Assembly: GCA_029194665.1 (NCBI GenBank) | Contig: JARFXO010000006.1 | Location: forward strand, 62,001 to 126,000 | From: Nitrospira sp. | GTDB lineage: Bacteria > Nitrospirota > Nitrospiria > Nitrospirales > Nitrospiraceae | DNA: 64,000 bases | Direction of reading: 5' to 3' | Notes under the pieces: generated by a model | The model's input: only the letters and a program-made list of their open reading frames with translations | Databases searched by the model: none | What the model was told of the DNA's origin: nothing | In this document: piece by piece, positions 16,435 through 25,959 of the stretch | Layout: every line of letters begins with the position of its first letter | How positions within the stretch are numbered: the stretch's first letter is position 1 | Made by a program: the position numbers and the translations under genes

Positions 16435-17532
16435 ATGATGGAACGCACAATGACCACTTCGCTCGTGAACAACTCCTCTGAGACGGCGGCTGCGCCTGTA
16501 CCTTCCGTCGATTTCTTAGGGTACTGGACGACCGACTGCCGAGAAGTGAAAACGTTCCGTGGTCATTCGCACGGAGTCTGGGCGGTCGCCTTTTCTCCCG
16601 ATGGGACAACACTCGCCAGCGGCGGCGCCGAACGCCTCGTGCGCATGTGGGACATCGAAACCGGTCGGCTACTGCGCTCGCTTCGCGGTCATACCCAAGA
16701 TATTCGCGCCATCGTCTTCACTCCGGACGGACAGGTCCTCGCCACCGGTAGCGAAGACCGCACGATCCGGTTATGGAACGGCAAGACCGGCGAGCCGATG
16801 AAGCTCCTGTTCACACGCTACGATCATAATGTCTGCTGTCTCTCGCTTTCGCCGGACGGCCTCATGCTCGCGCGAGGCAGTCACAACAAAGACATCAAGA
16901 TCTGGGAGATTACCACCGGGACCGAGTTGATGACCCTGCTCGGAAAAGACGAGTACGACCATCACTGGTCGGTTTGCGTGGCGTTTTCACCGGACGGCGT
17001 TCATCTCGCCAGCGGGACCGATATCGGGAAGCTCAAGGTTTGGGAGGTGCTCCCGAGCGGCGAGGAGAAGGTGCTGCACGATGGCCATTGGCGGCAGGAC
17101 GAGGAGGATACCACTGAAACCCGCGGCTACTTCGTCGCGACGGACGACAGCATATTCCAAAAACCGATGGACTATTGGATCGGCGCCATGACCTTCACCC
17201 CGGATGCCAAGCTCCTGATTACCGGCAGCCGAGACACCACCATCAAGCTCTTCGAGATGCCGACCCTTGTCGAGAAGAAAATCCTCACCGGCCACAAGGA
17301 CTGGGTCCGCTGTCTCGCTGTGTCCCCCGACGGAAAAGTGCTCGTCAGCGGGAGCGACGATCAGACTATCAAGTTTTGGGACTTGGCCACAGGACGAAAC
17401 TTCCGGACCGTGAAAGGCCATAGCGGAGGAGTACGCTGCATCACCTTCTCCCCCGACGGCAAGCGCCTCGCCAGCGCCTCCTGGGACCGGACGGTCAAGC
17501 TGTGGGAAGGAGGAGAGAAGACGGAAGAGTAA
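16435..17532 (+). CDS. WD40-repeat beta-propeller protein
   Basis: A 365-residue protein consisting of seven WD40 repeats after about 40 lead residues, for example GHSHGVWAVAFSPDG...VRMWD, GHTQDIRAIVFTPDG...IRLWN, GHKDWVRCLAVSPDG...IKFWD and GHSGGVRCITFSPDG...VKLWE. This is one complete seven-bladed propeller, a protein-binding scaffold with no enzymatic domain. ATG at 16435 is chosen because an AGGAAAG sequence lies about 9 bases upstream; the frame is open to 16333. It is transcribed divergently from the HExxH gene across 274 bases, in which I see no other gene. No signal peptide. Confidence 0.88.
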   Translation: MMERTMTTSLVNNSSETAAAPVPSVDFLGYWTTDCREVKTFRGHSHGVWAVAFSPDGTTLASGGAERLVRMWDIETGRLLRSLRGHTQDIRAIVFTPDGQVLATGSEDRTIRLWNGKTGEPMKLLFTRYDHNVCCLSLSPDGLMLARGSHNKDIKIWEITTGTELMTLLGKDEYDHHWSVCVAFSPDGVHLASGTDIGKLKVWEVLPSGEEKVLHDGHWRQDEEDTTETRGYFVATDDSIFQKPMDYWIGAMTFTPDAKLLITGSRDTTIKLFEMPTLVEKKILTGHKDWVRCLAVSPDGKVLVSGSDDQTIKFWDLATGRNFRTVKGHSGGVRCITFSPDGKRLASASWDRTVKLWEGGEKTEE

Positions 17533-17540
17533 GAACACCA

Positions 17541-20287
17541 CTACTGTAGCAAGCCAGGAACATCCGACACTTTCTTGGCAACTGCATACCGCCACTCCCC
17601 ATAGGTTCCGTCTGCATTCACCGCCGCAACCCATCGTTCAGCCGCCGCGCGTTTCACGTCCTCCAGCGGGTCGTACCCTTTCGTTTCCAAGATCAGACAG
17701 CTCGTGGGTTCAGTTTTCATACGAACGAGAAAGTCCGGCACATAGTCGTGCATCTGACCGTTATGTAAATATGGAATCGCAAATCCGAGCCCTGAATTCT
17801 TGACGAAGGCCTCGACTACTTTGCTCTTGTCCAGATAATATGCGGCGGACTGCTCCCATTGTTTGGTATCCGCGACGACATAGTTGAGGTGTGACTTGTT
17901 CACCTCCCGCACTTTGCGACTTGTCCAGAAATCGACATCCGCCGTTGAGCCTGGCCCGCGTGTGGCTTCATAGCGAGGCACCTCCGGCGCTTCCCCCTGT
18001 GAGGTGTCGGGACGGATCGCTTCCAGCAATCGTTCAACCACCCAACGGTCACCTTATTGCGAATCGCTTGAGTGTAGCCTTCGACGCGGGGAAACCTGAT
18101 CTCGAATTGGGCTTTCGCAGGGATGGCATGGACATGGTATCGCTTCACGCGAGGTTGCGGCTGCCCCTGAGGATTCGCTTTAAACGGGATCACCTCAAAC
18201 GGCACACCGAACACCTTGGCCACTTCTTCAGTGAGCTTGCCATCTGGTCCCACTTCATAATTGGCTCGCCGCAGGCCTCGCCCCACCACCTGCTCGCAGA
18301 GCAACTGCGACATGAAGGGCCGAAGCCCGATGATGTGGGTCACGGTGTTGCAATCCCATCCTTCGGTCAGCATGGCGACGCTGACGATACAACGCACGTC
18401 TCGGCCTGGCGGATGCTCAGGCCTCTCAAGTTTGTCGGCCAATTCCTTGAAGCCATCCAGGTAGATCGGCCGGCCCACCCGATCCGTCGGCCAAGCAGTC
18501 TTTCCGACCGTATCCAACGTGAACCGCATCCAGCGGACTTCGTCGTTCTTCGCTTCACCAGAATCCGACTCATGGACGACCTTGGAATCCACCCGGATCG
18601 TGTTCTGTCTACCGTTGTTTCTGAACCCTTCGAGTTTCACAGGCGGAATGCCGGTCGGTGCCTTGTCTTCCGCCAGCCATTCGTACAGCACCTTGGCGAT
18701 CTGCGTGTTCTTGCAGACCAGGATGAAGACCGGAGGCCGGGGATCGTCTCGATCTCTCACCCAATCCTCACGCTCTCTTTCCCATAGCGCGCCCAGCATC
18801 GCGATGGGATGATGGGCATACTTCAAAATCGCTTCGGGCTTGGGGTTGGCCTTCTTCCCTCCTCGTTCGGCCGGAGTGAGCTGGGGCAAAATCCAGTGCC
18901 AGATATTGAAATAGCCGGGAATATCCTTGCCGGTCGTATCCCGCACCGCAAGCTGAGGAATTTTCACCAAGCCGGATTCAATCGCATCGATCAGCCCGAA
19001 GTCGCTGACGACCCATGGGAAGGGCCGGTTCGTATCCTGACCGACGCGACCGAGAAAATAGGGAGTAGCTGAAAGATCCAGACAGAAATTGATGCCGCGC
19101 AGTTTTTGAATGCGATCCAGCCCGTCAACCCAGACCGTCGCTTCCTTGAAGAAGTCTTCGGCCTCTTCATCCTCACCGAAGAGGTCTTCTTCATCCTCCT
19201 CTCGCTCCGCACGCACGATCCGATAGGCATGGTGCGCCTCATCGTTCATCACGAGAATGTTCTGTTTGCCGCCCACTTCGCGCCCAAGAATGCGATTGAC
19301 CAGTGCCCTGTCGCTCTCGACATAGCGTCGTGATTCGACACTGACTTTCTCCAATGTGCCGTCTTTCTCCCGCTCCTCGTCAAGCACCGTCAATAACCCG
19401 GCAGCTACCTGTCGTTCGAAATCTTCCAGCGTCAGATATCGCGTCCCACGCGCCGTCGTCGTCTTCGAACTGATCGTAATGGTTTCTTTCGTGCGGACTT
19501 CGACCCCGGCCTTGTTCACCCGCGCGCCAACCCCACCGGTTTGCATCGACTGTGGCTCGAAGACATGCCAGTTGGTGACGAGGACTCGCCCCTGCGTCAG
19601 CGATGGCATCAAGTGTGACGGAACCAGATCGCGCAAACGATAGAGGCTGGCTTCGCCACCTTCAGGGTCCAGCTCTCGGAGCCGGTTCTTGATCGTCACA
19701 TTCGGGCAGACGATCAGCACGACGTCGGAGAATCGAGCATCGCTTCGGTCGTTCACCTTGTTGAGGATGCTCCAGACCGCCAACATCCCCATCACCGTGG
19801 TCTTGCCGGAACCGGTTGCCATTTTTGAGGCATAGCGACGGAATCCAGCGTAGCCATCGTTCCGTTTGTCCTCGCTGATTTCTTCTTGAGGGACCTCGAT
19901 GCCCTGCCGATAGTCGGCTCTCGCCTCCGTGAGAAAAATGATCGTCTCCACGGCATCGAGCTGTGCAAAGAAGAGCCGCTGTGCCCGTCCGTCCCGCCGC
20001 CACCAGTGCAGCAATTCCAGAGTCGTTCTGGTTACGCCTGGATAACCCTCCAGCCGCCACTTCTTCACCTGTTCACGAATACGGTTGACGAGCTTCAGCT
20101 CGATGGCGGTGCCGACGACACGCCCCGCTTCTGTTTCCGGCTTGGCTTTTGGGTCGCGATAGAAATACATCGCCGGACGTCGGCCAGGCCGCCGCTCCGG
20201 CTGTTCGCCTTCCACGATATGCCAATGTTCAGAGGGTTCGTCGAACGGAGAATTGAGAATGGGTTCGGGAACTTCGTAACCGCTCAT
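17541..20287 (-). pseudogene. res: Type III restriction enzyme Res subunit, frame-broken with internal deletion
   Basis: The helicase part is in one frame (20287 to about 18045): Walker A ATGSGKTTVMG, DEAH-type NDEAHHAY, SATPYF, and motif VI EQVVGRGLRR. The nuclease part is in another (from about 18045 to 17541): PDFLVRMK...LILETKGYD, the PD-ExK pattern. The frames meet near 18035-18053, where NKVTV is joined directly to WVVERLLEAIRPD. The family normally has a linker on the order of 100 residues here (as I recall it), so the lesion looks like a deletion with frameshift rather than a single-base error. Without recoding, the product would be a helicase-only protein lacking the nuclease. The partner Mod gene lies upstream. 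Confidence 0.82.
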
Positions 20288-20296
20288 CTGATGCCG

Positions 20297-20350
20297 TTAG
20301 GCTTGTCGGAGCAAGACTTCCAGGATGAGGTTAGTGTCCACGAGATACAT
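20297..20350 (-). pseudogene. VapC-type PIN toxin, 17-residue stub
   Basis: Minus-strand ATG at 20348-20350 opens MYLVDTNLILEVLLRQA and then a stop. The VDTNLILE start is the characteristic N-terminal strand of PIN-domain ribonuclease toxins, with the first catalytic Asp. It overlaps the end of the antitoxin gene by 20 bases, the usual VapB-VapC arrangement. The rest of the toxin is absent; the Res gene starts 10 bases further on. It is a remnant, not a working toxin. Confidence 0.6.
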
Positions 20351-20555
20351 CGTCTCCCCGCCATTCGAGCGCTTTCTTCTGAAGCTCCAGCGAGGTGTAT
20401 TGGTCGCGGAATTCTTTCAGTCCACCGGCCCAGGTCTGTGCCAAAAACTTCCTCTTGCCCTTGGTGCGTTTCTCCAACAGATATTGCGCAAACTCTCGCA
20501 CCTCTTCCTGCATGTCAGGAGGAAGCTCTCGCACGAGTTCTTCTAACGTCTTCAT
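20331..20555 (-). CDS. Small antitoxin-like protein (DUF2281/VapB type)
   Basis: A 74-residue charged helical protein starting MKTLEELVRELPPDMQEEVREFAQYLLEKR, a pattern of the DUF2281 group often found as the antitoxin partner of PIN toxins. The C-terminus (EWRGDD) overlaps the start of the toxin stub at 20350. As the toxin is truncated to 17 residues, this is an orphan antitoxin between mod and res. A GGAGGT-like ribosome site (minus strand of ctcacctcc) precedes the ATG. Confidence 0.7.
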   Translation of the reverse strand: MKTLEELVRELPPDMQEEVREFAQYLLEKRTKGKRKFLAQTWAGGLKEFRDQYTSLELQKKALEWRGDDVSRGH

Positions 20556-20614
20556 CGCTCACCTCCTATACAATGACAGATCGGTCGAGGACTTTGTGTG
20601 CTAACACTCTACGC

Positions 20615-23263
20615 CTACAGCTTCCTCACCACCAGCAATTCGTTCCCCCGGTCGTCGATCACTTTGACGGCGATCTGCCTATGCTCACCCGTCTCAAACG
20701 GTGCGCTCGTCGTGCCGGACAAATGATCCCACACGCTCTCTTCATACTCACCCTTGAGCGCCTTCTTGAGATTATCCCAGGCACTGGTGCGGGGGAAGAA
20801 GGCTTGCGAGACGTGGAAACAGAGGTCATTGTAATCCGTATCCAGAAACCAGGCCGGCACATCGGCGCCGCTGCGATGCGTCACCTCCATCGTGATGGGA
20901 TCAAACACGTCCAAGCCGAGCAGCTCGACCTGATACTGCTTCTCCTTGTTGCGACTCACCTTAATTTCCGGTTGCCCACACACGCTGAAGATCTGGCTCG
21001 ACCGCATGTTCTTGAGCAGGTCACCCATCATCAAATCCGGCGTGGCTTGCACATAGGTGGCGGGCACGCCCATGACCTCTGCGCATTTCTCCACCAGCGT
21101 CCGCGCGTTGGGTTGAATGGCGAAACCGACCACATAGAGATGTGTGTAGCTCTTGCCGTTGGCTTCCTTAGCCGCTTCATAGACGAGCTTTTCGCTGACT
21201 GCGCCGTTCTCCGGGCCGAACACGAAGGCGACTGGCTTGTCCTGGCCATTTGAAACTAACGCTTCAGCAGAAAGAGAGAGCGTCTTGGCTGGCGGACGGA
21301 TGTTCTTCAACATAACAGTTTTGTTGCCTTCCAACCGGAGCACCGGGCTCTTGCGGAGCACTTCCAACATGCGGTCCACGAAGGAGCCATAGGCTTCAAC
21401 GGAAACCGCTCCGGAATCCTCGACCCCATCACCCTCCCAGTCCACCGGCATGGGGATGGTCGCTTCAACGCAGAAGGGGCCGGTCACACGGGTAATGCCG
21501 TTCTCGACTTCGGGCCGGTCCACCAACATTTCTTCGGCTGGTGGCTCATTATTGACGATGGACTTAAGCGTGATATGTGGGACAATGCCGCCGACTTCTT
21601 CTCCCTTCTTATTCTGCTTGCGTTTGTAGGTGAAGCCTCCGGCAGGTCCACGATTATTATCTTTCAGCTCATACCAAGGAAAGGTGGCAGTCAGGAGTCG
21701 TTGCCGCGCGAGCGCCAGCGGTACGCGACTCGTGTCGCATGTAATCCAACGGCGGCCCCATTGCTCCGCAACATAGGCCGTCGTACCGCTACCGCAGGTT
21801 GGATCGAGGACCAGATCGCCTGGGTCGGTGGTCATGAGGAGACAGCGTTGAACAACTTTCAAAGTAGTTTGTACGACATATGTCCGTTCAGCAAAACTGC
21901 TTGCTGTATCCGCCCATGTCGTAGTTAGCGGATAACAAGGAAAATCCTCGAGATAACGCTTGTAGTAGATTCGGCCATTCTGAACAATCAACCGTCTTTC
22001 GTCTCCGAGTCGTCTTAAGCCACCCTCAGAAGTTTTCCAATAGTTCTTTCCCGGAGTAAAGACCTGTCCTTGAAACGAAAATGGAAAACTGCCAGGTGGC
22101 CTTTGAGACGTAAGGTCACCCATACTAAAGACTTTCCAGCCTCTTGGAATTAATTCTGTTTGTTCTCTTTCTTTCTTGTTTAGCCGGCGCCATTGGTTTC
22201 CGTCTGGCGATTCAATGCAGGAATAGTTGCTAGCACCATCTGAATCCAACTGTTTCGTCAAATATACTTGGCTGTACTTCGTGCGAGACCTTTCCTTTGC
22301 ATACCAAAGAAGATAGTCCGCTGCAGAAGAAATAAGCTCTGTCGTCTGAGCCGTGGCCTTCACGAAACAGATTACAGCAACAAAATCCTCCGCCCCAAAC
22401 ACTTCATCCATCACTTCCCGCACGTGATGGAGATTTTCATCGCTGATCTGAACGAAGATGCTGCCGCTAGGCGTGAGGAGATCACGCGCGAGCAAAAGCC
22501 GATCTCGCAGATAGGTCAAGTAGGAGTGCAGCCCGAGCTCCCACGTATCCCGATAGGCCTGGACCATTTCTGGCTCGCGGGTCATGTCCTCGTCGTCGTT
22601 GTGGGAGACATCCCGCTTCCTGACGAAGGGCTGGAAGTTGCTACCGAACTTCACGCCGTAGGGCGGGTCCATGTAGATCATCTGCACCTGACCGCCCAAG
22701 CCTTCGTAGTGCAGCAGCGAATTCATCACGACGAGCGAATCGCCCAGGACCATCCGGTTGGTCCAATTGTCCTGATACTCGTAGGCTTTCAGCACCTGAT
22801 CGGTGATCGAATGTTGCGGATCGCCGAAGAGGGCGAACATGTCTTCTTGCTTGTCGGTCTTGTGCCCGGCGAGCGTTTCGATGATGGCTTTGGTCGAAAG
22901 CCGCTCGTGAATGAAGAGCGGCAAGGTCGGCACGTCGAACGACAGCCGCTCGGCCTTACCCGCCCAGTTCAGGAATGGCTTGCTGAGACTTTTGAGTTTG
23001 GAGGCGGCAGCCTTCGCTTCTTCGAGACTCTTGGCGTCGAGCACCTGCTTGATGAGGGCTTCGCCTTGTTCCCGAGATGGATTCTTGGCGTCCCAATCAA
23101 GCGCCGGCGAGAGCGACGAATCATAGCGGTAGGTCTTCGGCGGTTTCTTCTTCTTGAACTGCGCCTGCGTGCCGACCTCCGGACGCATGAGGCTTGTGGC
23201 CTCCGAGTGCTTGTACGGGGCGGTTTGATTCGCCTTTGCCGCAGACTTGGACTTTTTCGCCAT
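20615..23263 (-). CDS. mod: Type III DNA methyltransferase Mod (adenine-N6, beta class)
   Basis: An 882-residue site-specific DNA methyltransferase. The catalytic motif DPPYGVKFG is at about residue 205, ahead of the SAM-binding motif LVLDPTCGSGTTAYVA at about 480; this order (catalysis before SAM site, recognition region between) defines the beta class that includes type III Mod proteins. A long C-terminal domain follows. ATG at 23263 (MAKKSK) is preferred to 23284. It would pair with the Res subunit at 17541-20287; since Res is broken, Mod may now act as a solitary methylase. The recognition sequence cannot be inferred here. Confidence 0.9.
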   Translation of the reverse strand: MAKKSKSAAKANQTAPYKHSEATSLMRPEVGTQAQFKKKKPPKTYRYDSSLSPALDWDAKNPSREQGEALIKQVLDAKSLEEAKAAASKLKSLSKPFLNWAGKAERLSFDVPTLPLFIHERLSTKAIIETLAGHKTDKQEDMFALFGDPQHSITDQVLKAYEYQDNWTNRMVLGDSLVVMNSLLHYEGLGGQVQMIYMDPPYGVKFGSNFQPFVRKRDVSHNDDEDMTREPEMVQAYRDTWELGLHSYLTYLRDRLLLARDLLTPSGSIFVQISDENLHHVREVMDEVFGAEDFVAVICFVKATAQTTELISSAADYLLWYAKERSRTKYSQVYLTKQLDSDGASNYSCIESPDGNQWRRLNKKEREQTELIPRGWKVFSMGDLTSQRPPGSFPFSFQGQVFTPGKNYWKTSEGGLRRLGDERRLIVQNGRIYYKRYLEDFPCYPLTTTWADTASSFAERTYVVQTTLKVVQRCLLMTTDPGDLVLDPTCGSGTTAYVAEQWGRRWITCDTSRVPLALARQRLLTATFPWYELKDNNRGPAGGFTYKRKQNKKGEEVGGIVPHITLKSIVNNEPPAEEMLVDRPEVENGITRVTGPFCVEATIPMPVDWEGDGVEDSGAVSVEAYGSFVDRMLEVLRKSPVLRLEGNKTVMLKNIRPPAKTLSLSAEALVSNGQDKPVAFVFGPENGAVSEKLVYEAAKEANGKSYTHLYVVGFAIQPNARTLVEKCAEVMGVPATYVQATPDLMMGDLLKNMRSSQIFSVCGQPEIKVSRNKEKQYQVELLGLDVFDPITMEVTHRSGADVPAWFLDTDYNDLCFHVSQAFFPRTSAWDNLKKALKGEYEESVWDHLSGTTSAPFETGEHRQIAVKVIDDRGNELLVVRKL

Positions 23264-23412
23264 GCACCTAGTCCTCTGGAACACTAACCAAATTGCGCGG
23301 CAGGATACTCTTTTACTGGGCAGAAATCATCCATACCGGCATCCGTTGCAGGCCGGGTATGACTGGAACCGTGTTGCCGCCATGGCTCCTTAGCGGGCTT
23401 CACGTGCCACCA

Positions 23413-23832
23413 TCACGGTAAATCCTCAACCCACAGCACATGGACGACTCCGGCGTGATCCTTCAACGCATTGAAGAGTTTTCGATCGGCGGTCACTAAA
23501 GGGCAGGACTGGCTTGCGGCGAGCGCGACGTACAGCGCATCATAGACGCTCCGATCGTGTCGCATGGCGATCTGCCATGCGGCTGCCAGCAGACCAGCCG
23601 TGGCAGCCGTTTTCAGCGGCGCGCGCGCAAATTGGACCACGGCATTATCGACCGACTCCCGCGACATTTCTCCTCGGCGCCACCGCTTCAAAAAGGCGTT
23701 CGCGACTTCCGCATAGATCAACTCGGGAGCCAACAATTCATGGCGCTCGGCGAGCAACCGGCGGGCCGCATCGTCATGAATCTCGTCTGCAAACCATTTG
23801 ACCGCGATACTGGCGTCAAGAACGATCTTCAC
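23413..23832 (-). CDS. VapC-type PIN-domain ribonuclease toxin
   Basis: A 139-residue PIN domain with the four acidic residues in place: MKIVLDASIAVKW (D6), LIYAEVANAF (E), SVYDALYVALA (D) and LVTADRKLF (D). PIN toxins cleave RNA and are held inactive by the partner antitoxin. Its ATG overlaps the stop of the antitoxin gene (ATGA-type at 23829-23832), so the two are translationally coupled. Complete and apparently intact, unlike the stub at 20297. Confidence 0.88.
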   Translation of the reverse strand: MKIVLDASIAVKWFADEIHDDAARRLLAERHELLAPELIYAEVANAFLKRWRRGEMSRESVDNAVVQFARAPLKTAATAGLLAAAWQIAMRHDRSVYDALYVALAASQSCPLVTADRKLFNALKDHAGVVHVLWVEDLP

Positions 23833-24065
23833 CGGCTGTCTCGATCCTCACGAATCAAGTCGGTGCTGTCGCTGAAACGACGCCCCTTCAAACGCTTGCG
23901 GATTTGAGTCGCCTCGTGCACAAATTCAGCCATGGTCATCTGTTCGGCAGCCTGCTCCAAAATGACTTTGACCTCGCCTTGCAACGACCTCCGGTTGTCC
24001 TTAGCCTTTTTCTTCAGCCGTCCGATAAGTTTGGGGTCGAGGTCCCGCACCAATAATTGAGCCAT
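23829..24065 (-). CDS. FitA/VapB-type antitoxin
   Basis: A 78-residue protein beginning MAQLLVRDLDPKLIGRLKKKAKDNRRSLQGEV, a ribbon-helix-helix DNA-binding start (Arc/FitA type), with a toxin-binding tail. It neutralises the PIN toxin encoded immediately downstream and probably represses the pair. ATG at 24065 is chosen because GGAGGAGAG lies just upstream; the frame is open to 24158. Confidence 0.87.
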   Translation of the reverse strand: MAQLLVRDLDPKLIGRLKKKAKDNRRSLQGEVKVILEQAAEQMTMAEFVHEATQIRKRLKGRRFSDSTDLIREDRDSR

Positions 24066-24221
24066 GCTCTCCTCCGTTCGATCGTTCGATAGCATCTTGC
24101 AAGCAAAATGATAGCTGGCAGGAGGGGAAGAAGCAACGGTCAGTTCGATACAGCACATAGCATTTTCACGATATCCTGCTCGATCACTGATGATCCGAAT
24201 CCTGCGAAGAAGTGCGGCCCA

Positions 24222-24944
24222 TCAGTTCGGAGCGATTTCGTAGATGAGTGTCACCGTTGCCTCGACTTTAATCTCCCCGGGCGAGATCGGCACATCGCCG
24301 GCACCCGCATCCATGGCCATGCGCGCCATCGGAGCGGTGGGTCTGACCACATGACCGCCTTCGCTGACTGATAACACCCGCCCGAGTTTCACATGGAGCG
24401 CCTCGCTCAGCACTGCCGCTTTCTCCCGCGCCTTGACCGCAGCTTGCTTCAATGCGCTCAGACGTACCAGCTGCTCATCGCGCAACCCCCAACGCAACCC
24501 ATGAAAGCTGTTCGTGCCGGCGTTCAAGACCTCCTCAATTACCGTGCCGACCTTGTCGAGGGCGCGGATTTCCACCGTCACCATGTTGCTGACGATGTAA
24601 CCGACGATTTCCGGCGGAGTAGGCGGTGCATTAGCGGAACGTCTAGCCGGCGGCCGATACTGCGGGGTGACCGTAAAGGACGAGGTTTGTATCCGCTCCT
24701 TGTCGATCTGTAACTCCCGCAGCCGATCCATGACGTTGCTCATGGCGGCGCTGTTCCGCCTCTGCGCCTCGGCGAGTACTTTACCGGGACTGTCCAAACC
24801 GAATGTCACGAACGCCGTATCCGGCGCCTGCGTCATCGTCCCGGTTTCGCTGACCGTGAGGGTCGACGCCTCGGGCTTCGTCTCATCATGCGCCTGCGCC
24901 CCAACCGGAAACCCCAGCAGCACCAGCAGCCAGATAATCCACAT
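24222..24944 (-). CDS. SIMPL-domain (DUF541) periplasmic protein
   Basis: A 240-residue protein with a signal peptide (MWIIWLLVLLGFPVGAQA) and a SIMPL domain: LTVSETGTMTQAPDTAFVTF, AAMSNVMDRLRELQIDKERIQ, TPQYRPP, YIVSNMVTVEIR and KVEATVTLIYEI. Bacterial relatives are outer-membrane or periplasmic proteins linked to stress tolerance, with unclear chemistry. The start MWIIW has AAGGAG upstream; an earlier in-frame ATG at 24986 is less likely. Confidence 0.88.
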   Translation of the reverse strand: MWIIWLLVLLGFPVGAQAHDETKPEASTLTVSETGTMTQAPDTAFVTFGLDSPGKVLAEAQRRNSAAMSNVMDRLRELQIDKERIQTSSFTVTPQYRPPARRSANAPPTPPEIVGYIVSNMVTVEIRALDKVGTVIEEVLNAGTNSFHGLRWGLRDEQLVRLSALKQAAVKAREKAAVLSEALHVKLGRVLSVSEGGHVVRPTAPMARMAMDAGAGDVPISPGEIKVEATVTLIYEIAPN

Positions 24945-25127
24945 GCTTGTTCTCCTTTCATTAACGAGAGCACTCATCCTTGTCATGGCTCACCCACAAA
25001 CAACAGATGTACGGCAGCGCGTCTTCCCACTCAGTTATGCCCAAGCAAGACAACCACCCATTGGGACTTGACCCAAGCAGCCGACATACGGCATCTTCTT
25101 CTTACCAGTATCAAAGGAGCTGTCATT

Positions 25128-25703
25128 GTGGCAACAGCATCCTCCATGCTCCCCCTGGGAACAGACGCGCCGCCTTTTTCACTGCGCGATGTCGTAAGCG
25201 GGCGGACCTATTCTCTGGAATCATTTGCTGATAAGACCGCACTCTTGGTTATGTTCATCTGCAGACACTGTCCCTACGTGGTGCATGTCGAGCAGGAGCT
25301 CGCCAAGATCGGGCAGGATTATCGGCACACAGACTTGGGTATCATCGCCATCAGCAGTAATGATCCGATCGGCTATCCCGACGATGCCCCGCCCAAGCTC
25401 AAAGACATGGCTCAGCGGCTAGGCTTCACCTTTCCCTTCTGTCACGACGAGACGCAGGAAGTGGCGAAGGTCTATCGAGCTGCCTGTACTCCTGACTTCT
25501 ATCTCCTCGATCGTGACAGGCGGCTGGTGTATCGCGGTCAATTGGATGACAGTCGTCCCGGCAATAATAAGCCGGTGACCGGGCGTGATCTCCGCAGCGC
25601 TATTCAGGCAGTCCTTACCGGCAAACCTATCGCCGGTACCCAGAGACCCAGCATCGGCTGTAGTATCAAGTGGAAGCCTGGGCATGCTCCGCCCTACGCC
25701 TGA
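25128..25703 (+). CDS. Thioredoxin-fold (redoxin) family protein
   Basis: A 191-residue protein with an AhpC/TSA-like fold: LPLGTDAPPFSLRDVVSGR, LLVMFICRHCPYVVHVEQEL (CxxC active-site-like CRHC), then FPFCHDETQEVAKVYRAACTPDFYLLD and YRGQLDDSRPGNNKPVTGRDL. This is the small group of redoxin proteins with the C-R-H-C-P-Y site; a thiol-disulfide or peroxide-related role is likely. GTG at 25128 is preceded by AAAGGAG at 8-9 bases, which is why it is preferred over the much longer open frame from 24888. Confidence 0.85.
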   Translation: MATASSMLPLGTDAPPFSLRDVVSGRTYSLESFADKTALLVMFICRHCPYVVHVEQELAKIGQDYRHTDLGIIAISSNDPIGYPDDAPPKLKDMAQRLGFTFPFCHDETQEVAKVYRAACTPDFYLLDRDRRLVYRGQLDDSRPGNNKPVTGRDLRSAIQAVLTGKPIAGTQRPSIGCSIKWKPGHAPPYA

Positions 25704-25867
25704 CAGCCATTTTGCTCTCCCTCCCCGCATTTTCCTTCTCGTCGTCCCTATTTTGGTAGCTTTCGACCTCGGAAGCGAACGAGATCTTCCAGAGATCGAA
25801 TAAAAATTTTCCCATGGAATACGAATTATCTATGAATCTGGCATGAAAATTCCCACTCCCCATCTTT

Positions 25868-25888
25868 TGTGGATAACCATGTGGACAA
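25868..25888. promoter_or_regulatory. Pair of DnaA-box-like sites
   Basis: TGTGGATAA at 25868-25876 is a perfect match to the complement of the DnaA box TTATCCACA, and TGTGGACAA at 25880-25888 (complement TTGTCCACA) follows 12 bases later. Weaker matches lie at 26096-26104 (CTATCCACA) and 26120-26128 (TGTGGATGG), next to an AT-rich stretch. No dnaA, dnaN or other origin-linked gene is nearby, so replication origin is not claimed. Confidence 0.4.
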
Positions 25889-25933
25889 GTCGATTTGTAC
25901 CGGAAAGATGGTGCGAATGACGTACTTATTCAT

Positions 25934-25959
25934 CGGATCGCCTATTTTTTAGGCATCCG
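25934..25959. other. Inverted-repeat hairpin with T5 loop
   Basis: CGGAT-C-GCCTA, a TTTTT loop, then TAGGC-ATCCG: ten paired bases with one bulged C. It is in the gene-free interval, 231 bases past the redoxin stop, with no T run after the stem, so it is not a standard terminator. It could be part of an RNA or a protein-binding site. Confidence 0.4.

Noticed and set aside
19886..21253. 455-codon plus-strand frame across res, the antitoxin and mod
   Set aside because: It is antisense to three convincing genes and its translation has no family features; long shadows are expected in GC-rich DNA.
22268..23287. 339-codon plus-strand frame opposite mod
   Set aside because: Antisense shadow of the methyltransferase; sequence is low in structure and has no ribosome site.
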